64,000 nt of DNA from Pseudomonas viridiflava (GCF_900601905.1 NZ_UWFA01000505.1:1-64000); one strand, 5' to 3'. Shown: positions 25,377 through 35,128, counted from the stretch's first letter. Notes: a model not told the origin generated them from the sequence alone. Translations and numbers: made by a program.

Positions 25377-26699
25377 ATGACGACGACTTCTGCCGTTCAA
25401 GAGAACGAACTTGCTCCGGCCAAACCGGCCAACTCGGCGACTCGCGTCGCTACCGCCAGCTTCATTGGCACCGCCATCGAGTTTTATGACTTTTACGTCT
25501 ATGCCACCGCCGCTGCGCTGGTGATCGGGCCGGTGTTTTTCCCGCAGACTTCCGGCACAGCGCAGATGCTGTCGGCCTTTCTGACCTTCGGCATTGCCTT
25601 TCTGGCCCGGCCGCTGGGCTCTGCTCTGTTTGGCCACTTCGGTGATCGCATCGGACGCAAATCGACGCTGGTCGCTTCATTGCTGCTGATGGGCGTGTGC
25701 ACGACTTTGATCGGCGTGCTGCCAGGCTACGCAACGATTGGCGCCTGGGCACCGATCCTGTTGTGCGTGCTGCGTTTCGGTCAGGGACTGGGGCTGGGTG
25801 GCGAATGGGGCGGCGCAGCACTGCTCGCCACGGAAAATGCGCCCAAAGGCAAGCGCGCCTGGTTTGGCATGTTCCCGCAACTGGGCCCTTCCATTGGCTT
25901 CCTGGCGGCCAACGGTCTGTTCCTGACCCTGGCCATGACTCTGGATGATGAGCAATTTCGCTCATGGGGCTGGCGCATTCCGTTTCTGCTCAGCGCGGTA
26001 CTGGTCATGGTTGGCCTGTATGTACGTCTGAAACTTGAAGAAACGCCAATCTTTGCCAACGCCATCGCTCGCCACGAGCGCGTCAAAATGCCGTTGGTGG
26101 AGCTGTTCAGCCAGTACTGGGCACCGATGCTGCTGGGGGCCGCGTCGATGGTGGTGTGCTATGCGCTGTTTTATATCTCGACGGTTTTCTCTCTGAGCTA
26201 TGGGGTATCGACCCTGGGTTACAGCCGGGAAACCTTCCTCGCGCTACTATGCTTCGCGGTGCTGTTCATGGCGGCCGCAACGCCACTGGCGGCCTGGGCC
26301 AGCGACCGCTTCGGACGGCGTCCGGTATTGATCGTGGGCGGCGTGCTGGCGATCCTCTCCGGCTTCACCATGGAACCCCTGCTGACCCATGGCACGACCT
26401 GGGGCGTGGCGCTGTTCCTGTGTATCGAGCTGTTCCTGATGGGGGTGACATTTGCGCCGATGGGCGCCATGTTGCCGGAACTGTTTCCTACTCGGGTTCG
26501 CTACACCGGAGCGTCAGCAGCCTACAACCTGGGCGGAATTGTCGGCGCATCAGTCGCACCCTTCTTCGCCCAGAAGCTGGTGGCGATGGGTGGTTTGAGC
26601 TGGGTCGGGGGGTATGTATCGGCGGCGGCGTTGATCAGCGTGATTGCTGTGCTGTGCCTGAAGGAAACCCGCGATGCGGATCTGGACAAGATTGCCTAG
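25377..26699 (+). CDS. MFS transporter, metabolite:H+ symporter (MHS) family
   Basis: 440 residues from the ATG at 25377, with twelve transmembrane segments. The MHS-type N-terminus is ATASFIGTAIEFYDFYVYATAA, and GHFGDRIGRKSTL is the loop 2-3 motif. ProP, ShiA and citrate carriers are relatives, so it imports an organic acid or osmolyte by proton symport; the substrate cannot be read. AGGGA lies 7 nt before ATG 25377; an ATG at 25356 is the alternative. It stands alone after a long leader. Confidence 0.85.
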   Translation: MTTTSAVQENELAPAKPANSATRVATASFIGTAIEFYDFYVYATAAALVIGPVFFPQTSGTAQMLSAFLTFGIAFLARPLGSALFGHFGDRIGRKSTLVASLLLMGVCTTLIGVLPGYATIGAWAPILLCVLRFGQGLGLGGEWGGAALLATENAPKGKRAWFGMFPQLGPSIGFLAANGLFLTLAMTLDDEQFRSWGWRIPFLLSAVLVMVGLYVRLKLEETPIFANAIARHERVKMPLVELFSQYWAPMLLGAASMVVCYALFYISTVFSLSYGVSTLGYSRETFLALLCFAVLFMAAATPLAAWASDRFGRRPVLIVGGVLAILSGFTMEPLLTHGTTWGVALFLCIELFLMGVTFAPMGAMLPELFPTRVRYTGASAAYNLGGIVGASVAPFFAQKLVAMGGLSWVGGYVSAAALISVIAVLCLKETRDADLDKIA

Positions 26700-26712
26700 A
26701 TCGCACTGACCT

Positions 26713-26801
26713 TGTAGGAGCTCACGAGCACCGCGAGGCAGCGATGACGGTGTGTCAGACTAACCGCTATCGCTGCCTCGCGGTGCTCGTGAGCTCCTAC
26801 A
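26713..26801. repeat. Perfect 33-bp inverted repeat between convergent genes
   Basis: The arm at 26713-26745, starting TGTAGGAGCTCACGAGCACC, is mirrored without mismatch at 26769-26801, with a 23-nt loop. It belongs to a REP-like class whose core (GAGCTCACGAGCACCGCGAG) differs from the other units here. Confidence 0.92.
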
Positions 26802-26814
26802 GGAATCTATTTAC

Positions 26815-27996
26815 TTACAACTGAACCTTCACCGCCTGAGAGGCACGGGTCGCCTTGGCACGTGCAGCTTCGATGGATTCGTCGCGGGCCAGGGCCACGC
26901 CCATGCGGCGCTGACCATTCACTTGCGGCTTGCCGAACAGGCGCAGGGCTGTGTCCGGCTCGCTCAAGGCGACGCCCAGATTGGCGAACGTCGTCTGTGT
27001 CGACTGCCCTTCCACCAGAATCACAGCCGAGGCGGACGGCCCGAACTGGCGAATCAACGGAATTGGCAGGCCCAGAATCGCTCGGGCATGCAAAGCAAAC
27101 TGCGAAAGGTCCTGGGAAATCAGGGTCACCAGGCCAGTGTCATGCGGGCGCGGTGAAACCTCGCTGAACCACACCTGGTCGCCCTTGATGAACAATTCAA
27201 CCCCGAACAGACCGCGCCCACCCAGAGCTTCAGTGACCGCCCTGGCAACGCGCTCGGATTCAGCCAGAGCAACCGGGCTCATGGCTTGTGGCTGCCAGGA
27301 TTCCTGATAGTCGCCCTTCTCCTGACGATGACCGACCGGCGCGCAGAATGTCGTGCCACCTTCATGACGCACGGTCAACAAGGTGATTTCATAGTCGAAG
27401 TCGATGAAGCCTTCGATGATCACGCGACCTTTGCCAGCGCGACCGCCTTCCTGCGCGTAATCCCAAGCCTTTTTCACATCGTCAGGGGTGCGCAGCAGGC
27501 TCTGGCCCTTGCCCGACGAACTCATGACCGGCTTGACCACGCACGGGAAGCCCAGGTCCTGCACAGCGTTGCTGTAGTCTTCGAAGGTGTCGGCAAAGTG
27601 GTAAGGCGAGGTCGGCAGGTCCAGTTCTTCGGCGGCCAGACGACGAATGCCTTCGCGGTTCATGGTCAGCTGTGCCGCGCGGGCAGTCGGGATGACCGTG
27701 AAACCTTCGGCCTCCAGCTCAACCAGCGTCGCGGTGGCGATAGCTTCGATTTCCGGCACGATGTAATGCGGCTTTTCTGCCTCGATCACGGCGCGCAGTG
27801 CTGCACCGTCGAGCATGTTGATCACGTGGCTGCGATGGGCGACCTGCATCGCCGGCGCATTGGCATAACGATCGACAGCGATCACTTCAACGCCCAGGCG
27901 CTGCAGTTCGATCACGACTTCCTTGCCCAGCTCGCCGCAACCGCAAAGCAATACACGGGTCGCGACAGGCGACAGTGGAGTTCCGATTTGAGTCAT
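26815..27996 (-). CDS. purT: Formate-dependent GAR transformylase PurT
   Basis: 393 residues, an ATP-grasp enzyme with GCGELGKEVVIELQRLGVEVIAVDRY at the N-terminus and SSSGKGQS in the ATP-binding loop. It makes formyl-GAR from GAR, formate and ATP, the folate-independent third step of purine synthesis. GAGGA precedes the ATG. It stands alone, far from purL in the same window. Confidence 0.95.
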   Translation of the reverse strand: MTQIGTPLSPVATRVLLCGCGELGKEVVIELQRLGVEVIAVDRYANAPAMQVAHRSHVINMLDGAALRAVIEAEKPHYIVPEIEAIATATLVELEAEGFTVIPTARAAQLTMNREGIRRLAAEELDLPTSPYHFADTFEDYSNAVQDLGFPCVVKPVMSSSGKGQSLLRTPDDVKKAWDYAQEGGRAGKGRVIIEGFIDFDYEITLLTVRHEGGTTFCAPVGHRQEKGDYQESWQPQAMSPVALAESERVARAVTEALGGRGLFGVELFIKGDQVWFSEVSPRPHDTGLVTLISQDLSQFALHARAILGLPIPLIRQFGPSASAVILVEGQSTQTTFANLGVALSEPDTALRLFGKPQVNGQRRMGVALARDESIEAARAKATRASQAVKVQL

Positions 27997-28093
27997 GTCA
28001 GGTCCTCGTGGAGCAGATGTCGAGGGCAGCCCGCCGGGTGCGAGCGACCGCTGTGGAGAAAGGCGCGCAATTTACCACGAAGCCCGGTAATTC

Positions 28094-28561
28094 TCAGCCC
28101 ACACACGCGTTCTTGCGCGCACGCCAGACCATGATCAGCCAGACAGCCGTGACGCCGGCGAATTTCGAGAGCAGCGCAGTGAGGATGACGGGCGCGGTGA
28201 GCGCGTCGATCAGTCCGAAAAAGATGAAGGTGTCGACCGGGATACTCAATGCCGAACTGAGCCACAGCCGATCATGCAGCGGGCGCCTGGTGATGGTGAA
28301 AACCAACCAGTCGATACATTCGGATACCGCGAACGCCGTGGCGCTGGCCAGTGCAATGGTCGGATCGGACGTCACGTAGGACAACACCAGCGCCGCCAGC
28401 ATCGCGATAAGTGCGCCATGCCCGAAGCGAGTCTGCACCATGTCGCGCAGCACAAACACCAGCCCACCCCAGGCCGACCAGATGACATCCAGGTGAGGCG
28501 CAGTGGAAAACGCGAAATTGATCAGCACAACGCTGCTGATGTAGGCGATCAGGAAGAGCAT
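28094..28561 (-). CDS. VUT family membrane transporter (queuosine-precursor type)
   Basis: 155 residues, about five hydrophobic segments. FVLRDMVQTRFG and AFAVSECIDWLVFT are the conserved motifs of the VUT/YhhQ (COG1738) family. YhhQ imports preQ0/preQ1, but this protein is shorter than YhhQ (about 220), and the short Pseudomonas branch has no proven substrate that I know of. No good ribosome site precedes the ATG. Confidence 0.75.
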   Translation of the reverse strand: MLFLIAYISSVVLINFAFSTAPHLDVIWSAWGGLVFVLRDMVQTRFGHGALIAMLAALVLSYVTSDPTIALASATAFAVSECIDWLVFTITRRPLHDRLWLSSALSIPVDTFIFFGLIDALTAPVILTALLSKFAGVTAVWLIMVWRARKNACVG

Positions 28562-28639
28562 GGGCGAGGCTTATGTGGCGGGAAAGGTAAGCAATGGTAT
28601 CAGCAGGTGGAAACCTGTGGGAGCGGTGAAATCCTGCGA

Positions 28640-28834
28640 TCACATCTTCCAGACAAGCCCACTCGCCTCAGCCCGCTCATGGCACAACCTGAGCACTGCG
28701 CGGCGCTGCTCGTTGTCCATGGCATGCCAGTCAGTGATTTCCTTGACGGTGCGCTGGCAACCCAGGCAGATGTCGTCGTTATCCAGCGCGCAGATGCTGA
28801 CGCAGGGTGAGGCGACGCGGCGTTCGGTTTCCAT
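28640..28834 (-). CDS. DUF1289 small cysteine protein
   Basis: 64 residues with C11, C15, C23 and C26 (CVSICALDNDDICLGC), then a helical TVKEITDWHAMDNEQRR segment. This is the DUF1289 (YdhL-like) family, probably metal-binding, function unknown. It sits between the VUT and NudL genes, all on the minus strand. Confidence 0.85.
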   Translation of the reverse strand: METERRVASPCVSICALDNDDICLGCQRTVKEITDWHAMDNEQRRAVLRLCHERAEASGLVWKM

Positions 28835-28864
28835 CGGTTTTCCTGGCTATGTGGCCTTTCAATC

Positions 28865-29461
28865 TCAGATCACGGAATGTTCGGGCGGCTGATGCAGGCT
28901 GATTTTGCTGTCATAGAGGACGTTGATCAACTCGACGATCATGATTGCCGTCAGCCCCCAGATTTTGAACTCACCGTAGCGATAGCTGGGCACATACCAA
29001 CTGCGGCCCTGGTAATCGATCCGATGGGTATGCTCACGCGTGTCCTGACGGAAAAATTCCAGGGGCACGCTGAACACAGCCGCAATCTCTGCATCGTTGG
29101 GGCGATACTCGACGAAGTCAGGGATCAGGCCCACATACGGGGTCACTTTGATTCCATGCTTGGAAATCAGCGGGCTGAGCGGACCGATCACCTCCACCAG
29201 GCCGGGCGGCAAACCAATTTCTTCCTCAGCTTCGCGCAGGGCGGTGAAGATCAGGTCGGCGTCTTCAGGATCACGACGCCCACCCGGGAACGCTACCTCT
29301 CCGCCATGGGTCGACAGACCGCTGGCGCGCAAGGTCAGGATCAGTTCCGGTTCATCGCTGCGCGTAATCGGCAGCAACACCGCAGCCTCGGGAAAACGTC
29401 GATCCGTTTCGAGAGTGCTCGGCGTATGACTGCTTACACGGCGGAGTAGCTCGTCCAGCAT
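28865..29461 (-). CDS. nudL: CoA pyrophosphatase, Nudix family
   Basis: 198 residues. The Nudix box occupies about 60-83 (GGRRDPEDADLIFTALREAE then EEIGL), preceded by LRASGLSTHGGEVAFPG, the pattern of the NudL/YeaB CoA-diphosphatase group. It hydrolyses CoA and acyl-CoA to 3',5'-ADP and phosphopantetheine. Divergent from the second Nudix gene across 157 bp. Confidence 0.88.
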   Translation of the reverse strand: MLDELLRRVSSHTPSTLETDRRFPEAAVLLPITRSDEPELILTLRASGLSTHGGEVAFPGGRRDPEDADLIFTALREAEEEIGLPPGLVEVIGPLSPLISKHGIKVTPYVGLIPDFVEYRPNDAEIAAVFSVPLEFFRQDTREHTHRIDYQGRSWYVPSYRYGEFKIWGLTAIMIVELINVLYDSKISLHQPPEHSVI

Positions 29462-29618
29462 GGGAAATCTCGATCTGTTGCCTACCCCGCATCATGCACC
29501 AAAGTGGCGAACTGCCCAAGCCCTTGCAGGACAAGTCGACATGCGACTCAAGCGCCGCTTGCCGATGCCCCGCGTTGCACGCCAAGATAGCGACTGAATT
29601 CAGCAGCCGAATCTCCCC

Positions 29619-30170
29619 ATGAAATTCTGTACCCAGTGCGGTAACCCGGTCGAGCAACGCATCCCCGAAGGCGACAGCCGCTTGCGCTATGTCTGTGGGC
29701 ATTGTCACTTCATTCATTATCAGAACCCGAATATTGTCGCCGGCAGTCTCGCGGTCTGGGACAACAAGGTCCTGCTGTGCCGCCGCGCCATCGAGCCACG
29801 CCTGGGTTTCTGGACCTTGCCCGCCGGGTTCATGGAAAACGGCGAAACCATCGAGCAGGCTGCGCGCCGGGAAACCGTCGAAGAAGCCTGCGCGACGCTG
29901 GGCCAGCTGGAGCTGTACATGCTGGTGGACGTGCCGCACATCAATCAGGTGCATGTGTTCTATCGCGGCGAGCTGGCGACGCCGGAGTTTGCTGCTGGTA
30001 TCGAGAGCCTGGAAGTCGGCCTGTTCGACGAGGCAGATATCCCATGGTCAGAGCTGGCTTTCATGACAGTGCGCCGTGCCCTAGAATGCTTCTTTGCGGA
30101 TCGGCGCCAGCAGCTTTACCCGGTGCGCACCGAAGCGTTGCCGCCCTCGCGGCCCATTCAAGACACTTAA
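29619..30170 (+). CDS. Zinc-ribbon Nudix hydrolase
   Basis: 183 residues. An N-terminal zinc ribbon (C4, C7, C26, C29) precedes a Nudix box at about 70-92 (GFMENGETIEQAARRETVEE). The ribbon-plus-Nudix layout resembles NudC, but the protein is shorter and lacks the NudC SQPWPFPxS motif. It is better called a NUDIX hydrolase of unknown nucleotide substrate. The L,D-transpeptidase gene follows after 44 nt. Confidence 0.85.
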   Translation: MKFCTQCGNPVEQRIPEGDSRLRYVCGHCHFIHYQNPNIVAGSLAVWDNKVLLCRRAIEPRLGFWTLPAGFMENGETIEQAARRETVEEACATLGQLELYMLVDVPHINQVHVFYRGELATPEFAAGIESLEVGLFDEADIPWSELAFMTVRRALECFFADRRQQLYPVRTEALPPSRPIQDT

Positions 30171-30214
30171 TCAGGCCAGCCCTTCAAAGGCGCCGTTTCA
30201 GGGATACCGTTTCG

Positions 30215-30778
30215 ATGCGTTGGTTGCTCGCTGTTCTGTGTTTGTCATTCGTGCCTCTGTCTCAGGCCGCGTTCACCCAAACCATCATCCCGAAAGGCAG
30301 TGAGCAGAAAATCGTCGGCGAAAAGGTCATCAACCTTGAAAACATCGCCGACAAGAAAATCGATAAGGTGCTGGTGCTCAAATCCGTTCGCCAACTGCAG
30401 CTGATCAGCGCTGGCGAACCGCTGAAAACCTATCGCATTTCGCTGGGCAAACAGCCAAAAGGCACCAAGCTCAAGGAAGGTGATCAGCGCACACCGGAAG
30501 GCTTCTACTGGCTGGACTGGCGCAAGACCAGCAGCAACTACAACCTGTCGATGCACATTTCCTACCCGAACGTTGCCGATGCCGAGCGCTCGAAACGCGA
30601 AGGGGTAAAGCCTGGCAGCATGATCATGATCCACGGCACGCCGCTGGATGAGGAATATCCGGAGTGGTACTTCCATACCCTGGATTGGACCAACGGCTGC
30701 ATCGCCATGAAGAACAATGACATGCGCGAGGTGTGGAATCTGGTGAAGGACGGCACGATGATTGAGATCAGGCCGTAG
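30215..30778 (+). CDS. L,D-transpeptidase family protein (YkuD domain)
   Basis: 187 residues with a signal peptide (1-18). The YkuD domain carries H140 (MIMIHGTP) and the active Cys162 in TNGCIAM. It lacks the LysM and extra domains of the larger E. coli enzymes. Periplasmic proteins of this type form or cut L,D-crosslinks or attach lipoproteins to peptidoglycan. AGGGA lies 10 nt before the ATG. Confidence 0.87.
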   Translation: MRWLLAVLCLSFVPLSQAAFTQTIIPKGSEQKIVGEKVINLENIADKKIDKVLVLKSVRQLQLISAGEPLKTYRISLGKQPKGTKLKEGDQRTPEGFYWLDWRKTSSNYNLSMHISYPNVADAERSKREGVKPGSMIMIHGTPLDEEYPEWYFHTLDWTNGCIAMKNNDMREVWNLVKDGTMIEIRP

Positions 30779-30799
30779 AGTTCGCGTCACAGAAAAACT

Positions 30800-30891
30800 T
30801 GTGGGAGCAAGCTTGCTTGCGAAGACGGTACTTCAAAGCACAAAGATATTCTGGATGTACCGACCTCTTCGCGAGCAAGCTCGCTCCCACA
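30800..30891. repeat. REP inverted pair
   Basis: TGTGGGAGCAAGCTTGCTTG and CGAGCAAGCTCGCTCCCACA are inverted between the convergent L,D-transpeptidase and NIF3-like genes. Confidence 0.9.
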
Positions 30892-30915
30892 GCGACCTAT
30901 CCAGATGAACCCTTT

Positions 30916-31227
30916 TCAAAGATTTTCCAGCCGCCAGACTTCATAGGCCGGCGTTTCGTAGGGATGGCTCTGCTTCAGAGCCGCCACCACTTGCTGAATC
31001 AGCTCGTCAGCCACCACAAGCTCGACCTTCCACTCCTGTACCCGCTCAACCACCCCGCCCTGCCCGATAAATGGCTGACTGCCATCCAGCGGGCGGAACT
31101 GGCCGTGGCCAAGCACCTGCCATGAGCATTGGTCATACGCACCGACTCGCCCTGCACCAGCGGCGAATACGGCACATTTGACCTGCTCTACGTGGCTCTC
31201 AGGGACAAAGAAGGCCAGCTTGAACAC
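30916..31227 (-). CDS. NIF3/YqfO C-terminal-like small protein
   Basis: 103 residues with the conserved AVFAAGAGRVGAYDQCSW and SHPYETPAYEVW motifs of the YqfO/NIF3-associated PII-like domain, here free-standing. The function of this stand-alone form is unknown. The start is a GTG only 4 nt after the purL TGA, so it is probably translated by coupling to purL. Confidence 0.82.
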   Translation of the reverse strand: MFKLAFFVPESHVEQVKCAVFAAGAGRVGAYDQCSWQVLGHGQFRPLDGSQPFIGQGGVVERVQEWKVELVVADELIQQVVAALKQSHPYETPAYEVWRLENL

Positions 31228-31231
31228 GGTG

Positions 31232-34200
31232 TCAGTTCACCCAGGCACGCGCGTTGCGGAACATACGCATCCACGCACCGTCTTCGTTCCAGTCTTCCGG
31301 ACGCCAGGAGTTCTGCACGGCACGGAATACCCGCTCAGGGTGCGGCATCATGATAGTGACGCGACCGTCGCGGCTGGTCAGGCCACCGATACCGCGCGGC
31401 GAACCGTTTGGGTTGGCCGGGTAGGCTTCGGTGACTTTGCCATGGTTGTCGACGAAACGCAGGGCCACAGTGCCGGATACATCGACCGCGACCAGTGCTT
31501 CTTCGCTGGCGAACTCGGCATGACCTTCGCCGTGAGCAATGGCGATCGGCATACGCGAACCGGCCATGCCCTGCAGGAAGATCGACGGCGACTCCTGGAT
31601 CTGCACCATGGCAACCCGTGCTTCGAACTGCTCGGAGCGGTTGCGCACGAAGTGAGGCCACAGTTCGCTGCCAGGAATCAGTTCGTGCAGGTTGGACAGC
31701 ATCTGGCAACCGTTGCACACGCCCAGGGTGAAGCTGTCCTGACGTTCGAAGAAACTCTGGAAGGCGTCACGAGCGCGAGCGTTGAACAGCGCCGACTTGG
31801 CCCAGCCTTCACCGGCACCCAGCACGTCGCCGTAAGAGAAGCCGCCACAGGCAACCATGCCCTTGAAGTCGTTCAGGTCGACACGACCGGCAAGGATATC
31901 GCTCATGTGCACGTCAATCGCGTTGAAGCCAGCGCGATCGAATGCCGCTGCCATTTCGACCTGGCCGTTGACGCCCTGCTCGCGCAGAACAGCCACTTGT
32001 GGGCGCACACCGGTTTTGATGTAAGGCGCAGCGATGTCTTCGTTGACGTCGAAACCGAGCTTGACGCTCAGGCCTGGATTGTCTTCTTCCAGCAAGGCGT
32101 CAAATTCCTGATCGGCACATTCTGCGTTATCACGCAGACGCTGGATCTGGTAGCTGGTTTCAGCCCATTGACGCTGCAGCAGGCGACGCTGGCCGCCGAA
32201 TACCGGCTCACCGTTGAAGCTGATGGCCACTTCGTCGTTGTTGACCGGCTGACCGATCACCGCGACGCAGTCTTCCAGGCCGGCAGCGCTGAACTGTGCA
32301 AGCACGTCCGGCGTGGCGTCCTGACGAACCTGGATGACCGCACCCAGCTCTTCGTTGAACAGAATTGCAGGCAGATCGGCCGAGATCTCAGCCAGACCGT
32401 CCATGTACAGATTCAGACCGCAATGACCGGCAAAGGCCATTTCCAGCGCAGTGACCAACAGACCACCGTCGGAGCGGTCGTGGTAAGCCAGCAGATGACC
32501 GTCGGCGTTGAGCCCCTGAATGACGGCAAAAAACGCCTTCAGGTCTTCGGCATCATCAACATCCGGGGCAACACGCCCGAGCTTGCCGTGAGTCTGGGCC
32601 AGAATAGAGGCGCCCATTCGGTTCTGACCACGACCCAGGTCGATCAGGATCAGGTCGGTAACGCCCTTGTCCATGCGCAGCTCTGGGGTAAGCGTCTTGC
32701 GAATGTCGACCACGGGTGCGAAGCCCGTCACGATCAGCGACATCGGCGACGTCACGCTCTTCTCGGTGCCTTCATCGCTCCAGCGGGTTTTCATGGACAT
32801 GGAGTCCTTGCCCACTGGAATGGTGATACCCAGAGCCGGGCACAGCTCCATGCCGACTGCTTTTACCGTGTCGTACAAACGCGCGTCTTCACCAGGGTGT
32901 CCGGCGGCAGACATCCAGTTGGCCGACATTTTGATGTCAGACAGTTTCTCGATACGCGAAGCAGCAATGTTGGTCAGGGTCTCGCCGATCGCCATACGGC
33001 CGGAAGCCGGAGCGTCCAGAAGGGCCAGCGGCGTACGCTCGCCCATGGCCATGGCTTCACCAGTTTCGACGTCGAAGCTGGTCGCAGTGACCGCAACGTC
33101 TGCCACTGGCACCTGCCACGGGCCGACCATCTGATCGCGGGCGACCAGACCGGTAATGCTGCGGTCACCAATGGTGATCAGGAAGCTCTTGCTGGCAACG
33201 GCCGGGTGATGCAGAACACGCTGCACGCTTTCTTCGATATCCAGCACGCTCGGATCGAAGTCGTCGCCCAGTTCAGTTTCGCGATCCGCGCTGCGGTGCA
33301 TACGTGGCGCCTTGCCCAGCAGCACTTCCAGCGGCATGTCCACCGGGTTGTTGCCAAAGTGGCTGTCGGTCACGGTCAGCTGAGGCTCGGCGGTTGCTTC
33401 GCCAACCACCGCGAACGGGCAGCGTTCACGCTCGCAGATTTCCTTGAAACGCTCGAAGTCCGCAGCGCCCACGGCCATCACGTAACGTTCCTGGGATTCG
33501 TTGCTCCAGATTTCCAGCGGGGCCATGCCCGGCTCGTCATTGGGCACATTACGCAATTCGAAACGACCACCACGGCCGCCATCGTTGACGAGTTCAGGGA
33601 ATGCGTTGGACAGACCGCCCGCGCCCACGTCGTGGATAAAGCTGATCGGGTTCTTGTCACCCAACTGCCAGCAACGGTCGATGACTTCCTGACAGCGACG
33701 CTCCATTTCAGGGTTTTCACGCTGAACGGAAGCGAAATCCAGATCCGCAGAGCTGGTGCCGGTCGCCATCGAGGAAGCAGCGCCGCCGCCCAGACCGATC
33801 AGCATCGCCGGCCCGCCCAGCACGATCAGCTTGGAGCCGACGGTAATCTCGCCTTTCTGCACATGGTCTTCGCGAATGTTGCCCATGCCGCCCGCCAGCA
33901 TGATCGGCTTGTGGTACCCACGAACCTCATCGCCATGCGGGGTGCTGATGGACTGCTCGAACGTACGGAAATAACCGGTCAGCGCCGGACGACCGAATTC
34001 GTTGTTGAAGGCAGCGCCGCCCAATGGGCCTTCAAGCATGATGTCCAGCGCAGTCACGATGCGTTCAGGCTTGCCGTAGTTGACTTCCCACGGTTGCTCG
34101 AAGCCAGGAATCTGCAGGTTGGAAACGGTGAAACCGGTCAGCCCAGCCTTTGGCTTGGCGCCACGGCCGGTTGCGCCTTCGTCGCGAATCTCGCCACCGG

Positions 34201-35128
34201 AACCGGTCGATGCACCCGGGAACGGCGCGATCGCTGTCGGGTGGTTATGCGTCTCAACCTTCATCAGGATGTGCACCGGCTCCTGCACCGCGCCGTACTG
34301 ACGGGTTTCAGGGTCCGGGAAGAAACGGCCGGCCACGCTGCCGACGATCACCGAAGCGTTGTCCTTGTAAGCGGACAGGACGCCTTCGCTGTGCATCTGA
34401 TAGGTGTTCTTGATCATGCCGAACAGGCTTTTTTCCTGGCTTTCGCCGTCGATGTCCCAACTGGCGTTGAAGATCTTGTGACGGCAATGCTCGGAGTTGG
34501 CCTGGGCAAACATCATCAGCTCGATGTCATGAGGGTTACGCCCCAGACCTTCAAAGCTGGTGACCAGATAATCGATTTCGTCTTCCGCCAGAGCCAGACC
34601 GAGTTCGGTGTTGGCTTTTTCCAGCGCGGCGCGACCGCCACCCAGCACGTCGATGGCAGTCAGCGGCTTGGGTTCGGCGTGGCTGAAAAGGCCTTTGGCC
34701 TCCTCCACGGAACCGAGCACCATCTGCGTCATGCGGTCGTGCAGCAAGCCGGCGATGACTTGCGCCTCGGCTTCGCTGAACTGACCTTCTACATAGAAGG
34801 TAATCCCGCGTTCAATGCGCTTGACCTTGGTCAGGCCGCAATTACGGGCAATGTCGCTGGCCTTGCTCGACCATGGCGAGATGGTGCCGAAACGTGGCAT
34901 CACCAGGAACAGCCGACCGCTTGGCTCTTGAACCGGCACGCTAGGGCCGTATTTCAGGATGCGAACGAGAACTTCCTGTTCCTCGCTGGTCAGATCGCCA
35001 GCAACTTCGGCGAAGTGGGCGAATTCAGCATACAAGCCACTGACGGCCGAAACTTTTTGTTTCAGCTGTTCAAGTAATTTGCTGTGGCGGAAGGCAGAAA
35101 GGGCAGGAGCACCGCGCAGGATCAACAT
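31232..35128 (-). CDS. purL: Phosphoribosylformylglycinamidine synthase PurL
   Basis: 1298 residues, the long single-chain form. An N-terminal PurS-like domain, two AIRS-type halves (GGGRAALEKAN; ATGRGAKPKAGL) and a C-terminal class I glutamine amidotransferase (nucleophile Cys in LGVCNGCQML, HGEGH, PHPERVFRA) are present. It converts formyl-GAR to FGAM with glutamine and ATP, the step after PurT. A TAGAAT -10 element lies about 50 bp before the ATG on the minus strand. Divergent from mltF. Confidence 0.97.
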   Translation of the reverse strand: MLILRGAPALSAFRHSKLLEQLKQKVSAVSGLYAEFAHFAEVAGDLTSEEQEVLVRILKYGPSVPVQEPSGRLFLVMPRFGTISPWSSKASDIARNCGLTKVKRIERGITFYVEGQFSEAEAQVIAGLLHDRMTQMVLGSVEEAKGLFSHAEPKPLTAIDVLGGGRAALEKANTELGLALAEDEIDYLVTSFEGLGRNPHDIELMMFAQANSEHCRHKIFNASWDIDGESQEKSLFGMIKNTYQMHSEGVLSAYKDNASVIVGSVAGRFFPDPETRQYGAVQEPVHILMKVETHNHPTAIAPFPGASTGSGGEIRDEGATGRGAKPKAGLTGFTVSNLQIPGFEQPWEVNYGKPERIVTALDIMLEGPLGGAAFNNEFGRPALTGYFRTFEQSISTPHGDEVRGYHKPIMLAGGMGNIREDHVQKGEITVGSKLIVLGGPAMLIGLGGGAASSMATGTSSADLDFASVQRENPEMERRCQEVIDRCWQLGDKNPISFIHDVGAGGLSNAFPELVNDGGRGGRFELRNVPNDEPGMAPLEIWSNESQERYVMAVGAADFERFKEICERERCPFAVVGEATAEPQLTVTDSHFGNNPVDMPLEVLLGKAPRMHRSADRETELGDDFDPSVLDIEESVQRVLHHPAVASKSFLITIGDRSITGLVARDQMVGPWQVPVADVAVTATSFDVETGEAMAMGERTPLALLDAPASGRMAIGETLTNIAASRIEKLSDIKMSANWMSAAGHPGEDARLYDTVKAVGMELCPALGITIPVGKDSMSMKTRWSDEGTEKSVTSPMSLIVTGFAPVVDIRKTLTPELRMDKGVTDLILIDLGRGQNRMGASILAQTHGKLGRVAPDVDDAEDLKAFFAVIQGLNADGHLLAYHDRSDGGLLVTALEMAFAGHCGLNLYMDGLAEISADLPAILFNEELGAVIQVRQDATPDVLAQFSAAGLEDCVAVIGQPVNNDEVAISFNGEPVFGGQRRLLQRQWAETSYQIQRLRDNAECADQEFDALLEEDNPGLSVKLGFDVNEDIAAPYIKTGVRPQVAVLREQGVNGQVEMAAAFDRAGFNAIDVHMSDILAGRVDLNDFKGMVACGGFSYGDVLGAGEGWAKSALFNARARDAFQSFFERQDSFTLGVCNGCQMLSNLHELIPGSELWPHFVRNRSEQFEARVAMVQIQESPSIFLQGMAGSRMPIAIAHGEGHAEFASEEALVAVDVSGTVALRFVDNHGKVTEAYPANPNGSPRGIGGLTSRDGRVTIMMPHPERVFRAVQNSWRPEDWNEDGAWMRMFRNARAWVN

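Noticed and set aside
29492..29515. NtrC-like TGCACCAAAGTGGCG before the zinc-ribbon Nudix gene
   Set aside because: Only one half fits GCACCA-N3-TGGTGC, and no sigma-54 -24/-12 pair with correct spacing follows.
31178..35077. A 1299-codon open frame on the plus strand opposite purL
   Set aside because: It is a mirror of a GC-rich coding strand: its composition is Val/Gln/His/Arg-rich, it has no family motif, and purL is certain. Similar long antisense frames opposite recJ, hom, leuA and der were rejected for the same reason.
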